From NCBI GenBank assembly GCA_014529385.2, contig CM043956.1, positions 92,024,721 through 92,088,720 of the forward strand: a stretch of 64,000 nt of DNA. The letters are read 5' to 3'. Position numbers and translations under genes: made by a program. This DNA is from Adiantum capillus-veneris. Lineage: Eukaryota > Streptophyta > Polypodiopsida > Polypodiales > Pteridaceae. The notes beneath the pieces were generated by a model that worked only from the letters and a program-made list of their open reading frames with translations, was not told the origin of the DNA and searched no databases. Below are positions 33,115-45,280 of the stretch, piece by piece (within the stretch, counting starts at the first letter, position 1; every line of letters begins with the position of its first letter).

Positions 33115-35005
33115 TTCTTGAATTTCACTAATCTTTCAATTAGTGTTCCGAGGTCTTTCGTGGTGGGAGATGTGGTCATATGCAATTGAGTACGGGTAAG
33201 GGATTCAATATCTAGGTACGCATTTGCTTTTTTATTTTATTCCATTTTTACATGTGTTTGACTTGAATTATTTAAGTAGGATGTGTTAGCTTGAATTCTT
33301 TCATCCATCTTCTCTTTAAAGACATGACAAAGTCATGTAGGAGCAAAGTATTTTGGGCCATAGTATCCAAAATACATTTTGCATTGTGAAATTAAGGACC
33401 TACATGGTAGCGTTTTCTTTGGCATATGTTATCACCTGGGATACAACATGTTCTAAAAACTTGAGGAGTTCAATTTAGCCATTGCGGAGCAAGGTAATGA
33501 GGATCCCTCTCACTCATGTCGCAGAGTGTTTGCAATCACCTCCACACAAAAATACATCTTGTACTTGAAGGGTGTTCTTCTTACAGACATCCTTATCTGA
33601 GACATATTCCATATGTGGAGAATATGAGTCTCTAGGACCGACACTAGCACTCTCTATTTCAATTATGTGTCGCGACAAAGTCCCTAAGTGCTTATCAAAT
33701 CCGTTTTATAGACCATTTTGAGCACTTAGTAGTGTCAGGAACAATTTTAGTCGCAAAAAAATGTCGGATACTTAGAACGACTTGTTAAGGTTACAAGTGC
33801 CACTAAACAACATTAACGGATGATTGTTTCTGCATATAGCAAGGCTATGTGTTGTTAATGAGAATGTTTCATTGTTTGTATCTAGAAGTGACTTATGTTT
33901 CACATTCTATTATGGTTCAAACGTTTCAACAAGGCTTACAAATGATTGCATTAGAAAGTTTTTAGTTTCTTCTCAGGACTATTTACACTCCTCTTTCATG
34001 TGTGCTATGAGCATCATATTCACCATAAGTATTGGCAAGTATGATCATGGATACGCAGGTTTGGATCTTTTTTGCTAAATGCATGCACACTAGGTGTTAT
34101 GGGCCCTAGTGTTTAGCAGAAGCTGATTTGGAATGGCATGCACATTCATGACATAGATCTAATAATCACCAATAGAGGTCATGGCTTGGTTTTGGGTGCT
34201 TGTCTATCTTTCAAGTTAACCAACATGGCTATTTATAACATTGTTGATTCCTCAACCATGTTGTAAGGCATTATGATGCTTGTTTACTAGTCATTTTGGA
34301 AGACTCTCTCTTTGTTATTTATCCAAAAGGGATACACAGATTACAAGTGTAATCTATTGCTCGAGGATATGCAAAGCGCATATGTTAGCACCAAGCAGTC
34401 TAATTAGAAGGCATGTGTCACTCTAGTTGGAGTTTGCCTACCATAAGGTAAAGCATTTTGCAACTAGTTTTAATCTCTTCATGTGTAAGTCAGGTTCTCA
34501 ACCTTGAACAGTAGTTATGGTGGGGTTGTTTAGTGATGAAAATTGATAACAAGTCAAGGACTTATACTTTGCTGATGAGTTATGTCAGCTAGTTACTTTC
34601 AAGGAAAGTGAAACGAGGTACTCTTTTGGTACATCTTCATTGTGATAACTCATTTATCACACTCAAGTGAGTTATAAATGGAGTCTACATGCTATGTTAG
34701 ATATGGGATGGTTGCACAAAACGGCCGCAAAGGGACAACGGTGTGAAAAATCAAGACGTTATTCTTGATTTCATTGGACCTCCACTATGGAAAACATTAG
34801 CGTTCTTATGAAGATACAACCACTTTTGTTTTCAAGGACAAAAACGCTTCTCCAAGGGGAAAGTAATGTCAAGCTTAGGGTAAGACCGGGGAGGCCAAGG
34901 GCCAAGACTCACATTCGGTCAAGGGGTGCCATATTTAGCAGGCTAGGAGCTTATATATGGTGAGGTTGGGTGGAGTGTTGCATGATGGAGTCCCTTTGGT
35001 CTTAC
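33115..35005 (+). repeat. Family N copy C, 5'-truncated
   Basis: Matches copy A from about 11,720 to 13,120 and copy B from about 26,690 onward (CACTAATCTTTCAATTAG, GTGTCGCGACAAAGTCC shared with B, TATGGTGGGGTTGTTT). Ends with a short LTR from TGTCAAGCTTAGGG at 34,867; TATATATGG near 34,950 may be its TATA box. Non-coding. Confidence 0.6.
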
Positions 35006-35897
35006 GATGAATGTGGGACAAAAAGCCTCCCCATAAGCCTGTTGTTGTGAGAAAGCTTATATGTCGGTGCAAACTATAATCTGATGCCGACTTTTGCCGC
35101 GTCAGATGCAAGTGCCAAAAATGCCGATGCTCAAAGCCGAAAATCGAAGTACTTGTATGTGTGTCATATGCAAGCACAATAGCGGGTTGTCAAAAATTTG
35201 ATGCTAATGTATGCAATGCCAGGAAAATGCCTAGGGTACGCCATCCGAGAGTCAATGTCACAGTCCAAAATGCTACAATCTACTAAATCTACCCCCTTCT
35301 TCTTTACCCAAATCTACCAAAAAACCTCAAACCTCAAGCTCTCCACAAAGCTTAAACTCCATCTTCAACCTCAAAACTTATGCATCCAACTTTGAGCGAG
35401 TGTCGTGCTTTCAAAAAGTGCATCATACCCGCACACTACATCAAAACAGAAAACCTAAAATTTACTGGCTGTAGTCAGTCTAAGCAGAATATGAGAAAAA
35501 TGATGAGGAATTTGCAAAAAGATTCTCTTGTAAAGTTGTAGACCACATCGAAAGGAGGGGCGCAATGGACAAAATTTTCAAATTTGCAATTTACAAGGAG
35601 TAAATCAATTTGCAAAACAATGCTATTGTGCACACATAGATTTTAGGGCACCTTCACTTACACAATCTCTTCTAAGCTTCCACAAGAGCATACATCACTC
35701 TCAACTGAGATCACAAGCTCTGATGCATTATCACAAAGCTTCCAAGATTTGATGCATTATCACAAAGCTTCCAAGCTTTCTTGATCTTTCCACCTCCAAG
35801 AGCGAGTAGCTATCACCTCGGAGCTCTCGACGCTGCTATGCTCCACCATTGCCATGCACTTTGATACTAGTTGAAGGGTGCAAGAGTGTCGTGCATC

Positions 35898-35900
<3 letters not shown>
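35006..35900. other. Spacer, nothing recognised
   Basis: No frame or motif beyond chance. A direct repeat of GATGCATTATCACAAAGCTTCC occurs near 35,722 and 35,750 (units shown here exceed no functional signal). Confidence 0.35.

Positions 35901-35973
<73 letters not shown>
35901..35973 (+). repeat. (GA)n microsatellite, about 73 bp
   Basis: Uninterrupted GA dinucleotides. Confidence 0.95.
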
Positions 35974-35975
<2 letters not shown>

Positions 35976-36248
35976 ACATAGTGGGTGGAGTTGACTCTAG
36001 CTATGAAGTAATCCCTTATTATTTTTAGTGTATATGAATAAGAGATAGGGTTAGTGTGATGGGTACGTTTGACCACATTGGCCTTTACCCCAACAAGGAG
36101 TTGAAAATATTGTGCTAACTGTAGCAAATGGTAGTTCTTTCACACTTGTTGATGCACTTTATGTGACAAGGATAAAAAGAATCTATTGTCTATATATACA
36201 CTTGCAAGACTTGGTCTTGTTGTCAAATTTTTGATGACATATGTACAA

Positions 36249-36590
36249 TTCATGATCTTAGTTTTGGTGATAAAATTGTTGCATTTGGTATCTTGTGTCA
36301 TGGGCTATACAAGCTTGCTTTGTATGAGAAGTGTGGGTAGAATTTTGCTAATGTAGTTGTAGATTCAAAGGCTGTTTCAGATGCTAAACTTTGGCATGCA
36401 CATTTTGGACAAAATTACATTTCATGATCTGAGTTTTGGTGATGAATTGTTGCATATAGTATTTTGTGTCGTGGGCTATATAAGCTCACTTTGAATGACA
36501 AGTGTGGTTAGAATTGTGCAAATGCAACTGTAGATTCAAAGACTGTTTCAGATGCCAAACTTTGGCATACATGTTTGGGCATCTTAGTTT
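36249..36590 (+). pseudogene. Copia GAG-pre-integrase segment, tandemly duplicated
   Basis: Frames read HGLYKLALYEKCG, then DSKAVSDAKLWHAHFG, matching the LWH.R.GH signature before Copia integrase. The block starting TTCATGATCT occurs at 36,249 and again at 36,421, giving a 172-bp tandem duplication of this domain with about 10 percent difference. The integrase core that should follow is missing. Confidence 0.65.
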
Positions 36591-37074
36591 TGTTAGTTTG
36601 CTGCGTTTGCATAAATCTGATATGATAGCTTCTTTGCCGCCTCTTGAAGAACCTTCTAAGTATGTTTTGTAAAGGTTGTATTATCTTTCCTTGACCTGTA
36701 CCTATGTCTGAGATAACTAGTTAGCAACTACCTTGCTTTTTTATGGATTTTTCCCTTTAGTCCATGCCTTGATCGGGTTGGTCCATCAACACCACTTAAT
36801 TAATTTTACTTGTTCTCTTTTCATTTTCCATGGACTTAAGAGGCCAATTTAAGTTGGAAAGTACTTTTAGAAGGATAGAAATTAATATTCATGACATTAC
36901 CTCTCGCTTGAAATCATAGTCATCCTCGACTATGGGGTGGGAAAACAAAGTCATAGTTAGTCATGTTGCTTTGGGTAGAGGATCCATTTTTTCCTGTCAA
37001 CGTTCTTCCATAGTGGTGACTAACTCCACTTGGTGCTTGGAAGGCTTAGTTGTTGCAAGCATGTATTTCAAAAA

Positions 37075-38515
37075 ATTGGATGGCTATAATGCAATCAAAA
37101 TATGATGCACTAATAGAAATTGAAATGTGGACTTTATGTGATTTGCCTCATGGAAAATAGGCCATTGGAACAAAGTAGGTTTACAAGTTGTCGTATAACT
37201 ACTGTTAGTTTTCTATGTACATTAGCAACTTACTTTGGATGGAATGTACATCAATCAGACATTGTTGAATGGTGATATATTTGAGGAAGTATATGTGATG
37301 CAGCCTCATGATTTTGTCAAGAAAGGACAAGAAAAAAAAGTGTAAATGTAAGAAATCTTTCTATGGGTTGAAGCAATCTCCTAGTGCTTGGTATAATAAA
37401 GTTGACACTCATTTGTTTAAACAAGGCTTTTGTAATAGTCCAACTGAAAGCACTTTGTATGTTAAAGGTGAGGATGATGTATGTCTCATTGTCATTTCAT
37501 ATGTAGATGATTTGCTGATTATCAGTCCAAATGAGACCCACATTGCAAAATTCAAGGCTAAATTGAATGCTACTTTCAAAATAAAAGACTAGGGGCTTTT
37601 GCATCATTACTTGAGCATACAATTTAAGCAGTGTGATGGAGGTATTGCTTTGTGTCAAGAAAGATACATACAAACATCACTATGTAAGTTTGGACTTGAG
37701 GACTGCAAACCTATTGCTACTCCAATGGAAACAAGTTTAAAATTGAGTCTTCATGATGTTGGAGATCTTGTGGATGTCTCTCTTTATCAAATTTTTGTTA
37801 AACGCTTTATTTATGTATGCAATACGAAGCCAGATATTTAGTTTGCAGTCTCACATGTCAACATATTTATGCATAGCTCAGTTTCTAAGCATTGGCAAGC
37901 TGTTAAAAGAATCTTTTGCTACTTGAGTGACACTTTACATCTTGGGTTGTTTTATCCCAAGGGGCACCAGTGCCACCAAATTTGCATGCTTTCTCGGATT
38001 GAGATTGGACTGGTTGTTATGACACACGAGTGTCCACAAGTGGTTTTTGTTTCATGATCGACAATTCATGCATATCATGGTTGAGCAAGAAGAAACCTAT
38101 CGTGGCCACTTCTAGTTGTGAAGCTGAGTACATGGTAGTCTTCATAGCTACAATTGAGTGTGTATGGCTGAGATGCCTTATGGCTGATTTAGGTGTTGGA
38201 CATGACATTGACAACATCATCTACATTAACAGTCAAAGTGAGCTGATTTAGGTGTTGGACATGACATTGTCAACATCATCTACATTAACAGTCAGAGTGC
38301 ATTGGTATTTGCGAGAAACCTAGTTTTTAATGCTTGCGCAAAGCACGTTGAGGTGCATTATCACTATGTTAGGGAGAGACTCTTAGCAAGAGATATCAAC
38401 TTGGATTATGTGTTGACATAGGAAAACCTTGTTGATATGTTCACAAAGGCATTGCCTTGTGAAAAGTTTGAATATTTTCGCAAAGCTTTGGGCTTGCTTC
38501 CCTTTGTCGATTGAT
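37075..38515 (+). pseudogene. Ty1/Copia reverse transcriptase and RNase H, broken
   Basis: Reading across frames: QSKYDALIEIEMWTLCDLPH (start of RT), GWNVHQSDIV, then a 94-codon frame (37,308-37,592) with KSFYGLKQSPSAWYNK and the catalytic YVDDLLI, the 37,599-37,841 frame with KPIATPMETSLKL, then RNase H with ISWLSKKKPIVATSSCEAEY (38,030-38,251) and the end KHVEVHYHYVRERL...FTKALP. Stops, frameshifts and a 59-bp tandem duplication (38,183-38,300) break it. It copies retrotransposon RNA in intact relatives; this copy cannot. Confidence 0.85.
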
Positions 38516-38591
38516 CATGTCCTTAAGTCATGACACTCCCCTATACACTATGTGCCATCTCTTGTTCATCACATTGCTCATAGGGGGGATT

Positions 38592-38690
38592 TGTTACCAT
38601 ATATGTGGTAGTGATGTGTGCAAACACACTTAGTACTGCTAGGGCACCTTGCAACCCTAATTCCAACAGATGAGCTAATGGCAAGACATT
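38592..38690 (+). repeat. Probable start of the Copia 3' LTR
   Basis: A purine tract ATAGGGGGGAT is followed by TGTTACCATATATGTGG at 38,592, the usual position of a Copia 3' LTR about 80 bases after RNase H. No 5' LTR partner or right end was found. Confidence 0.5.
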
Positions 38691-39780
38691 TACTATGTAT
38701 TACATGGTGCTTATACCCAAGAAATCTTGCTCTATATCTTCTCCAACTTCTAAGCTCTGTCTCTTCAATCTCTTAGTTATACCTAACTTTGATGATCCAA
38801 TAGACATCTTAACACTTTTGAACAAAATTTTGTGTATAATCATCCCACAACCTTTTTTTCTTTTAACACCTCTTAGAGACACAATAAGAATTTCACTCCA
38901 CAATTTTGAAGTTTAAAGTTTCTTTTATGTCAATTTTATGAACTCCAATTTTTGTACCGCACATGGCATACAATACATTTCAATAGGACCCAAGTATCAT
39001 CATAGAAGAACTTAGAGTTTTCTAGATCTCCATGTGGCACATGAACATCTTTAACTTAGATACATTGACTAAAATAGCAACATGATTCAAGACCCCATCT
39101 CCCAAACTCATGCTTAAGATGCTAAAGACTTGGAGGAGTAACTATCTTTATTAAATAAGGACATAGCCATATAATACCTACTATATTTAAAAAAAGGGTA
39201 GAAATTCTCATGGGGATAGGGTTCCACACCAATTGACCAACAAAGGAGAGGAAGGTTTGCAGGTGTCTAGTATGCCATCTAAAGCGATTTGTAAACATGT
39301 AAATCACATATTACTTAAGGGAAAAAACCTCAACCTAAACCACAAGAACGACCACAAAAGGGGAAAGGGGCTGCTTTTCTTAACTATGTATCTAGAATAC
39401 CTTATTCATATTCTACATGATAGCAAAAATTTCACATACAACTACAAGATTCTCGAGTCAACACTCCAAATTTTAGCACAAAATTACTAATGTGACTCAA
39501 CACTACAATTGTGTCGTGTCATTAAATATCTAATATCTAACCAACCCAAATTATATAAACTGATCATTTAATATGGGATAATAAACGGGAACAAGGGTTA
39601 GAATATAGACATGTGCTTATGGATCTATCTCAACACGGGGCCAATGGTAAAGGGGCCCAAATGAGAGATGGTCTGTCAAAGAGCAAGGTTAACTAATGAA
39701 ACTTAAAACACCTTAGGGTTAGCTTCATTAAAGACCTCCACTGGTTAGTATTAAAAGTCCTTTGACCTTAAGCAATTGAC
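38691..39780. other. Unassigned AT-rich DNA
   Basis: No gene or repeat partner recognised; only short chance frames. Confidence 0.35.
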
Positions 39781-40070
39781 CTTAAGCAAACTAGGGTTGA
39801 GCTTGAGGTGGGAACCCGACCTAAACTTAAGCAAGCTAGGGCTGTGCTTGAGGTGGGAACCTTAAGTAAGCTAGGGCTGTGCTTGAGGTGGGAACTCCAC
39901 CTAAGGTGCTTGTCATGCTTGATGACTAAGGTACTTGAGGTACTTTTCACATTTAATGAGGAAGCTGCTTGAGAAGCTTCCTATGCATGGGGGGTAAGAT
40001 GCTTGAGTCAAAAAGAGAACCTACACATTTAATGAGGAAGTTGCTTGAGAAACTTCCTATGCATAAAAAC
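39781..40070 (+). repeat. Two adjacent minisatellites
   Basis: First, three diverged units around AAGCTAGGGCTGTGCTTGAG (39,785-39,897). Second, two units starting ACATTTAATGAGGAAG (39,951 and 40,028), each containing a small hairpin formed by AGGAAGCT and AAGCTTCCT. Confidence 0.7.
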
Positions 40071-40220
40071 CTCAAAGTTAGGGGAATTCTAAAAGAGCAC
40101 ATGGGACACATGTCAGACTCTCACTAAGCTTAACCACATGGTGTGCTTGAATGCTATTGGTAGGGCTAAAGAGGGGTTCAATTAGCTTCTACTTCCATCT
40201 AACAAATATCTAGATATTTT

Positions 40221-40224
<4 letters not shown>

Positions 40225-40255
<31 letters not shown>

Positions 40256-40432
40256 AGGGGTAAGGAGGACACTTGTCAAAAGACTACCCATGTACTTGAC
40301 TGCATGCTACATGCGATTGGCTAGGGGGAGAGGGGTTCAATGAGCTTGCAACATGCAGAAAGGTCACCACTTGCCCAAAGCAAGGAGGGGGGGTGCCAGG
40401 GGGAATTATTCCACACACACACACACACACAC
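40225..40432 (+). repeat. (CT)n and (AC)n microsatellites
   Basis: A 30-bp CT run at 40,225-40,254 and a 21-bp AC run at 40,412-40,432. The sequence between and up to 41,520 holds no recognised gene. Confidence 0.9.
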
Positions 40433-41542
40433 TCATTTGCAAGGCCATTCTCACTTGGTGAAAGTTGAGGAACACTACCTCCTTCTCCAAGCTTGTAAGA
40501 GTGAAAGCCTACACCAACACTCTTGGCTATGGAATGCAAATCCAACCAAGAGTCATGCTTCAATGCTTAAGCTTGCCATCTTCTCCATCTTCATTACTAT
40601 GTTATTATGTATGCTAGCAAAAAGAGTAATGATAAGTGAGGAACTATTTCTTTCTCCTATGGAATGTTTCTTCTTCCTCTTCCCTATCCTCATTCCCCGC
40701 TAGCTCTCTCCACCTTCGAAGGTGTTTGAGGCCTTGGGATAGTTACTGCTTTCTTCAAGTTTATGTTATGCTTGTGATGCATGAAGCTTTCCATCTTCAT
40801 TCCATCACCTAGGTTACAAGGAACACAAAGATTGTATTGTACCAAGTCTCTCTTGATGGGAGAAACTATAATACAAATGCCTATTGGAGGGGGGACCGGC
40901 TCCATATGAATCCGGTCCTCAACTATTGTCATATTTTCTAAACTCTCTCTCTTGCAAAAGTATTGTTCATGCCAAGTTAACTAAGTACCATATTTATGTT
41001 GCTACCGTCAATTAAGTTCAACCGCTATGCTCACAAAGAATCTCTCAAAAGTGCTTCACCTAATTTTCTAATTCCGCTATTCTCAAAGTTCATAGGCAAT
41101 TTCCATTACATGTTGTGTACGATTGTTCAATGTTTTGACTTTGATTGTTCTTAGCGTAAAAATAAATAAGAATAGGGTACATAAACTTTAGTCAGTAGCA
41201 CTTGAATAGATTGAGTGCTCACAATATTCTAGAAGTTGATAATTCATTTGAGATGGAATTACTTGCAATAGAGGCTCTACACCTCCAAAGCCAAGCACTT
41301 TATGCCCACAAGAACATGTTTTTCACGAAATCTTGAGTTTCAATTTTGTAACGTGTGGTTGCAACAAGGGGGTAGCCAAGGCTTTGATAAGTCGAATATA
41401 GTTGCAAGAGGGCATGCACTCACTATTCATTCGTTATCTCGGGCAATATGTCCGCTCATTGAGTTTATCATGCAATACAACTTGGCTTACTACTTAATTG
41501 AGTGTTCACGCTTAGAAGGTTTGCCTTTGAGCAATGCATTGT

Positions 41543-41640
41543 CTTAATCTCTCATGAAAGCTTGAGGGCACAATGCAATGAGAGATTAAGAGAGTGCATG
41601 CTTTCTCTTTCAAAGCAACGTAGTGCCTTAATCTCTCATG
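41543..41640. repeat. Inverted and direct repeats of CTTAATCTCTCAT
   Basis: CTTAATCTCTCAT at 41,543-41,555 pairs with ATGAGAGATTAAG at 41,578-41,590 (13-bp arms), and the first form recurs at 41,627-41,640. Confidence 0.75.
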
Positions 41641-41814
41641 ACAAGTTAAGTGCGCATTTGTCAAGAATTTTGGATTGTTTTTATTACCGACACAAAATAG
41701 GCTACACACATGACCTGTGTAGCATTCAAAAGGCGAAGTTTGTGAACTCTGCCAATCGAGAAAGGCAGACAACGTTTGTTGATGTGAGCGGGCTGTGGTT
41801 GAACTAAGCCCCTT

Positions 41815-42055
41815 CTCTACTCTAGGCTTGAGCCTTCCAACACCTTCATTTTGAGTGGGCCAACCTCAACATTAAAGCCCACAGGTCTTTAACGAAGACC
41901 CCGTCAAGGGATCGACGGCTAGGAGCAATACACACAAACCTCGAGGAGATCGGACAATCAATAGAAATTAGCGCAGTGTGTTCCCTCTAGATTCGAACTC
42001 GGGCGTGCACCGTGGGAACCCAATGCCTTAACCACGTGCGCGCGTGGCTTTTGCT
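41815..42055 (-). mobile_element. tRNA-derived SINE candidate
   Basis: Minus strand has a tRNA-like head with an A-box region GTGGTTAAGGCATTGG (42,020-42,035) and a B box GAGTTCGAATC (41,990-42,000), spaced as in tRNA genes and most like serine or leucine tRNA. The anticodon arm is not a functional one. A non-tRNA body follows, with a hairpin GGTCTTCGTTAAAGACC, to about 41,815. This is the architecture of plant pol III SINEs. Ends and target duplications are not defined; a degenerate tRNA gene is the alternative. Confidence 0.6.
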
Positions 42056-42629
42056 GTCCACAATGCATAAACATAAATATATTAAGTGAACTTCGGCAGG
42101 TAAGAGTAAACTAAGACAAAATAAATCAAACTTGAATACGCTTGAATAAATTCGAACGGCCGATTTTGTTTCAGATCTCCCGCGTGCAGATGGAGCCGTC
42201 GATCCCATGGTGGGGTCTCTACCCCGTGGGATTTAGTAACCAGGGTGGGCCAACTTTATTTGTGTGGGATGAGACTTACATATACAGCCTACCTAGCTAG
42301 CTAATACAGACTGTGAGCTCAAGGCCTGCGGTACGCGAGAGGAGCATTTTGGGGACATTTGGCCGCATTTGTGAGTCTTGTACTGTGTGCAAGAGCACCG
42401 TTCTGCACAAGCGTTACATGTTCCTCAAGATCTAGGGTTTCTTCCATGGACCATAGTACCTGAACAAAGGGGCTCTTTCTCTTCTGCAAAGAGCTTTCCA
42501 TGACTCTTCTGGGATTATTTTCCGCAGGCTATCTTTTGAACCACAGAACGTGAGAGCTCCTCGCCCTAGGATACTTTTGGCAGATTACCAGCAGAGAAGC
42601 AGGGCATATTCCTGCAAATACACCCAACG
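42056..42629 (+). promoter_or_regulatory. 5' flank and leader of the RS/RRM gene
   Basis: No other gene here. The region just before ATG 42,630 is presumably leader. TTTTCCGCAG at about 42,519-42,528 would serve as a 3' splice site of a leader intron, but no donor is assigned. TATA-like ACATATACA lies near 42,278. All of this is inference. Confidence 0.3.
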
Positions 42630-43495
42630 ATGGTGGATTGTCATTCCAATGGTGGAAACAAGCGTTCCCCTGTTCTTGATTTGAACCAAGCTCTCACTAA
42701 AGAGGACGAGGAAGAAGAGAAAGAGAGCCAAAAGGAAACCTCGGGACCTTCCTGGCTATTTGGAAAGCCTCAAAAACCCTGGCTACAGTTGAGTGAACAG
42801 GACCTAGCTGACCGAAAAGACCGGACCTCAGAAGCAAATTCTGACCATCGTTCAGTAGAGCAGCACCAGGTCTTTGCAGGAAAACCTTATCCACATCCTG
42901 TAGAGCAGCATGGCTTCCGAGAGAGTTCCATCCTGCTTCGCAATGAGCAACATGACCATGATATTCCTACCTTGCACACTGAACAGAGGTTCCAAGTCAT
43001 TGACATATGGAAGAAGAACTCTGATCCAACAATGGATTTAACAAAAAGCTTCCTACCTATGGAGGACGTGAAGCGAAGCCAGAATATGCCTAGCGTTTCT
43101 CTTGGAACCATGTGGGAGCGAGAACAAGCAGCTTTACCTCGTATTCGAAGGTCATTGTCCCCTGTTTCTCCCCCCCCTATGAAGAAATCTCTTTCCCCTG
43201 TCTCGCCAGAACAAAGGCCAGCCGAAGAGATCCGGGTAGCAGCTCTACGGCGCGAAAGATCTCCAGCTAAACGTGGAAGTTCGTATCGCTCACCACCACC
43301 GAGAGGGCACAACTCAGGAGGGGATGCTTACTCGAAAAGACGACGTGACAGGGATGACTCCATCTCTCCCAGAACCTTATCCAAGAAGGGGCGTGACCGC
43401 TCACCTTCCCCATCTCCTTTAGGAAGATCAACCCGAGTTAGAAGATCTCGAACTCGAAGTCCCGTTCCACGTGGACATCGGTACTCACCCCCCAG
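42630..43495 (+). CDS. RS-domain/RRM splicing-factor-like gene, exon 1
   Basis: ATG 42,630 (context ACGATGG) opens a frame of 288 codons plus two bases to a GT donor at 43,496. The first 60 residues are polar and acidic and contain PVLDLNQAL. Residues about 170-288 are an RS-type region rich in Ser-Pro and Arg-Ser pairs (RRSLSPVSPPP, RRERSPAKRG, RRSRTRSPVPRG). Without splicing the frame ends a few codons into the intron. Joined to exon 2 at 48,975 the frame is kept, and the RS region leads into an RRM. Such proteins bind pre-mRNA in the nucleus and RS regions recruit spliceosome components. The order RS then RRM recalls plant SR45a/Tra2-like proteins, but I cannot assign an orthologue. Clean codon structure contrasts with the surrounding decayed elements. 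Confidence 0.8.
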
Positions 43496-45280
43496 GTGCG
43501 AATTCTGCGGTCACTGTCCTTTATCTGGTTTCTAGACCTATTAAACTTCGTAAATCTAGGTAATATCAAATGCTGGGCAATACCAGAACCAGACCCACAG
43601 AAGCAGGGATGGACAGCACAAAATGGTTGAGGCTCCTGCAATAATGTGCTCTGATATTATCCTCTAGGTTTTTAATGACAAAGCCATACAAATCAGTTTG
43701 TTCGGTGGTGCCAAGATTTTTGAGGAAGCATACTCTCTTTCAGCTGCTGTTATTTCTTGTACTTTTGCCCACTTCCTTTATGTCTGCGAAAGTCTGTGCA
43801 TGTACAGTAATATGGCATGTCAGGGCGGTTTTTTGTGCTTTGTGTTTTTGTCTTTGATTGAAACCCTTACAGAAATGATCAAGGGACTCCAATTGTATGT
43901 TGCTGTCAATAGTGCGCAATTATGGTAGTCTGCACATATGGGAATTTGCACATTAGTAACAAGTCGAACTTGAAAGAAAGTGGAATGTCGTGTCTCCAGA
44001 AGCTGTGTGATAAACTTCAAACACAAGGACTGGTCATGCAGAAGGGTTATTATTTAGAGAGGGCTATGGGAGCAAATCTTTGGCGGTGTTCTGAGACACC
44101 ATGCTTGGTTATTAGGGCATGCTTGTGGCCAATTCCATCGTCATGTGGTTCACCATTCTGAGCAACGTGCTTCTGAGATTGATTTTGCTCCTGACGACTG
44201 GAGTGAGGTTGTACAGTGCATAGGCAGGCTACAGCTCAGGGGCAGAAAATGGGACTTTACAAAATTAGACAAATCAGCATCAATCAAGGGCTATGGTTAG
44301 TTGCGGAGACACACAATCAACTTGTTAACAATAGGACAATCAATGATTACATTGTTAGCATTTCCAATTTACGGATGAATGCCTTTAAACTTCGATTCTC
44401 GATTAATTTTCTGACTGTTTTCTACCCGATTTGTCGCGTAAACCAATATTTTTTTTAGACTTGGCAAACCAGCAAAGTATATGGCTAAAGAGCATTTGTT
44501 AAACCTGTTGTTGATCTTTTGAAAACGCATTCTATTTAGAGCTGAAGAGGAAAAATTGCATGCAAGGAAAACTGCTTTAGGAAGCATATGCACATCTAGT
44601 GACTGTCTATATATGGTAATTGTCATCACTAGCGAGGCCAACAGTTTAAAAAAAAGGGAAGAATGGTTGGGATGGTCCTAAGGATGACATGCTGACAATC
44701 ACAAATGGCTTTTCTGTTTAAAGAGATTAAATGGACTGTTGTTCTAGAGGGATTCCTAAGGCTTGTCCGTGAGATGGAAGCTGTGGTTTTCCAGATTTTT
44801 GTTTGCCGAGGTCTTAAATGAATGGTTACATTTTTTCTCTTTATTTTTCTAAGGGGGGCTTCACAAATATCCTTGGACACCTAATGGTCACATCACATGG
44901 CATTATATACCTCCTCAGGGGTTCATTTTGCATTCCTCCTACAGGCCACCTGCTCACATTGTTATCCCTGTCTTGTACATCCTCTGGGTGATAGGCCATT
45001 GAGCATCTCCAGAGGTCTCTTTTGTACACAATATACAGCCACATTTCCTGCCAAAAAAGAAAAATCCTTAACTTCATCATACTCCTGGTGTAGGCATCTC
45101 TTGGGTTGAGTAAGGATGGGCTCTAATGCTAGGTTCAGGCCGAAAAATGCTGCTTCTTGGGGCTGATTTAGAGGTATAAGGAAGTGACTACTGCAATCGA
45201 GCAAGAAGAGTACTCTCAGCTCTGTCCTCGATTGCCTTCGAATTGCAGTGTGGCTCCCTACGAACCATTACCACCCACAC

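Noticed and set aside
35897-36127. Minus-strand frame ending in Ser-Leu repeats
   Set aside because: It is a translation of the GA microsatellite.
39781-40070. CRISPR-like array
   Set aside because: The units are few, diverged and directly adjacent with no unique spacers, and the DNA is eukaryotic; they are minisatellites.
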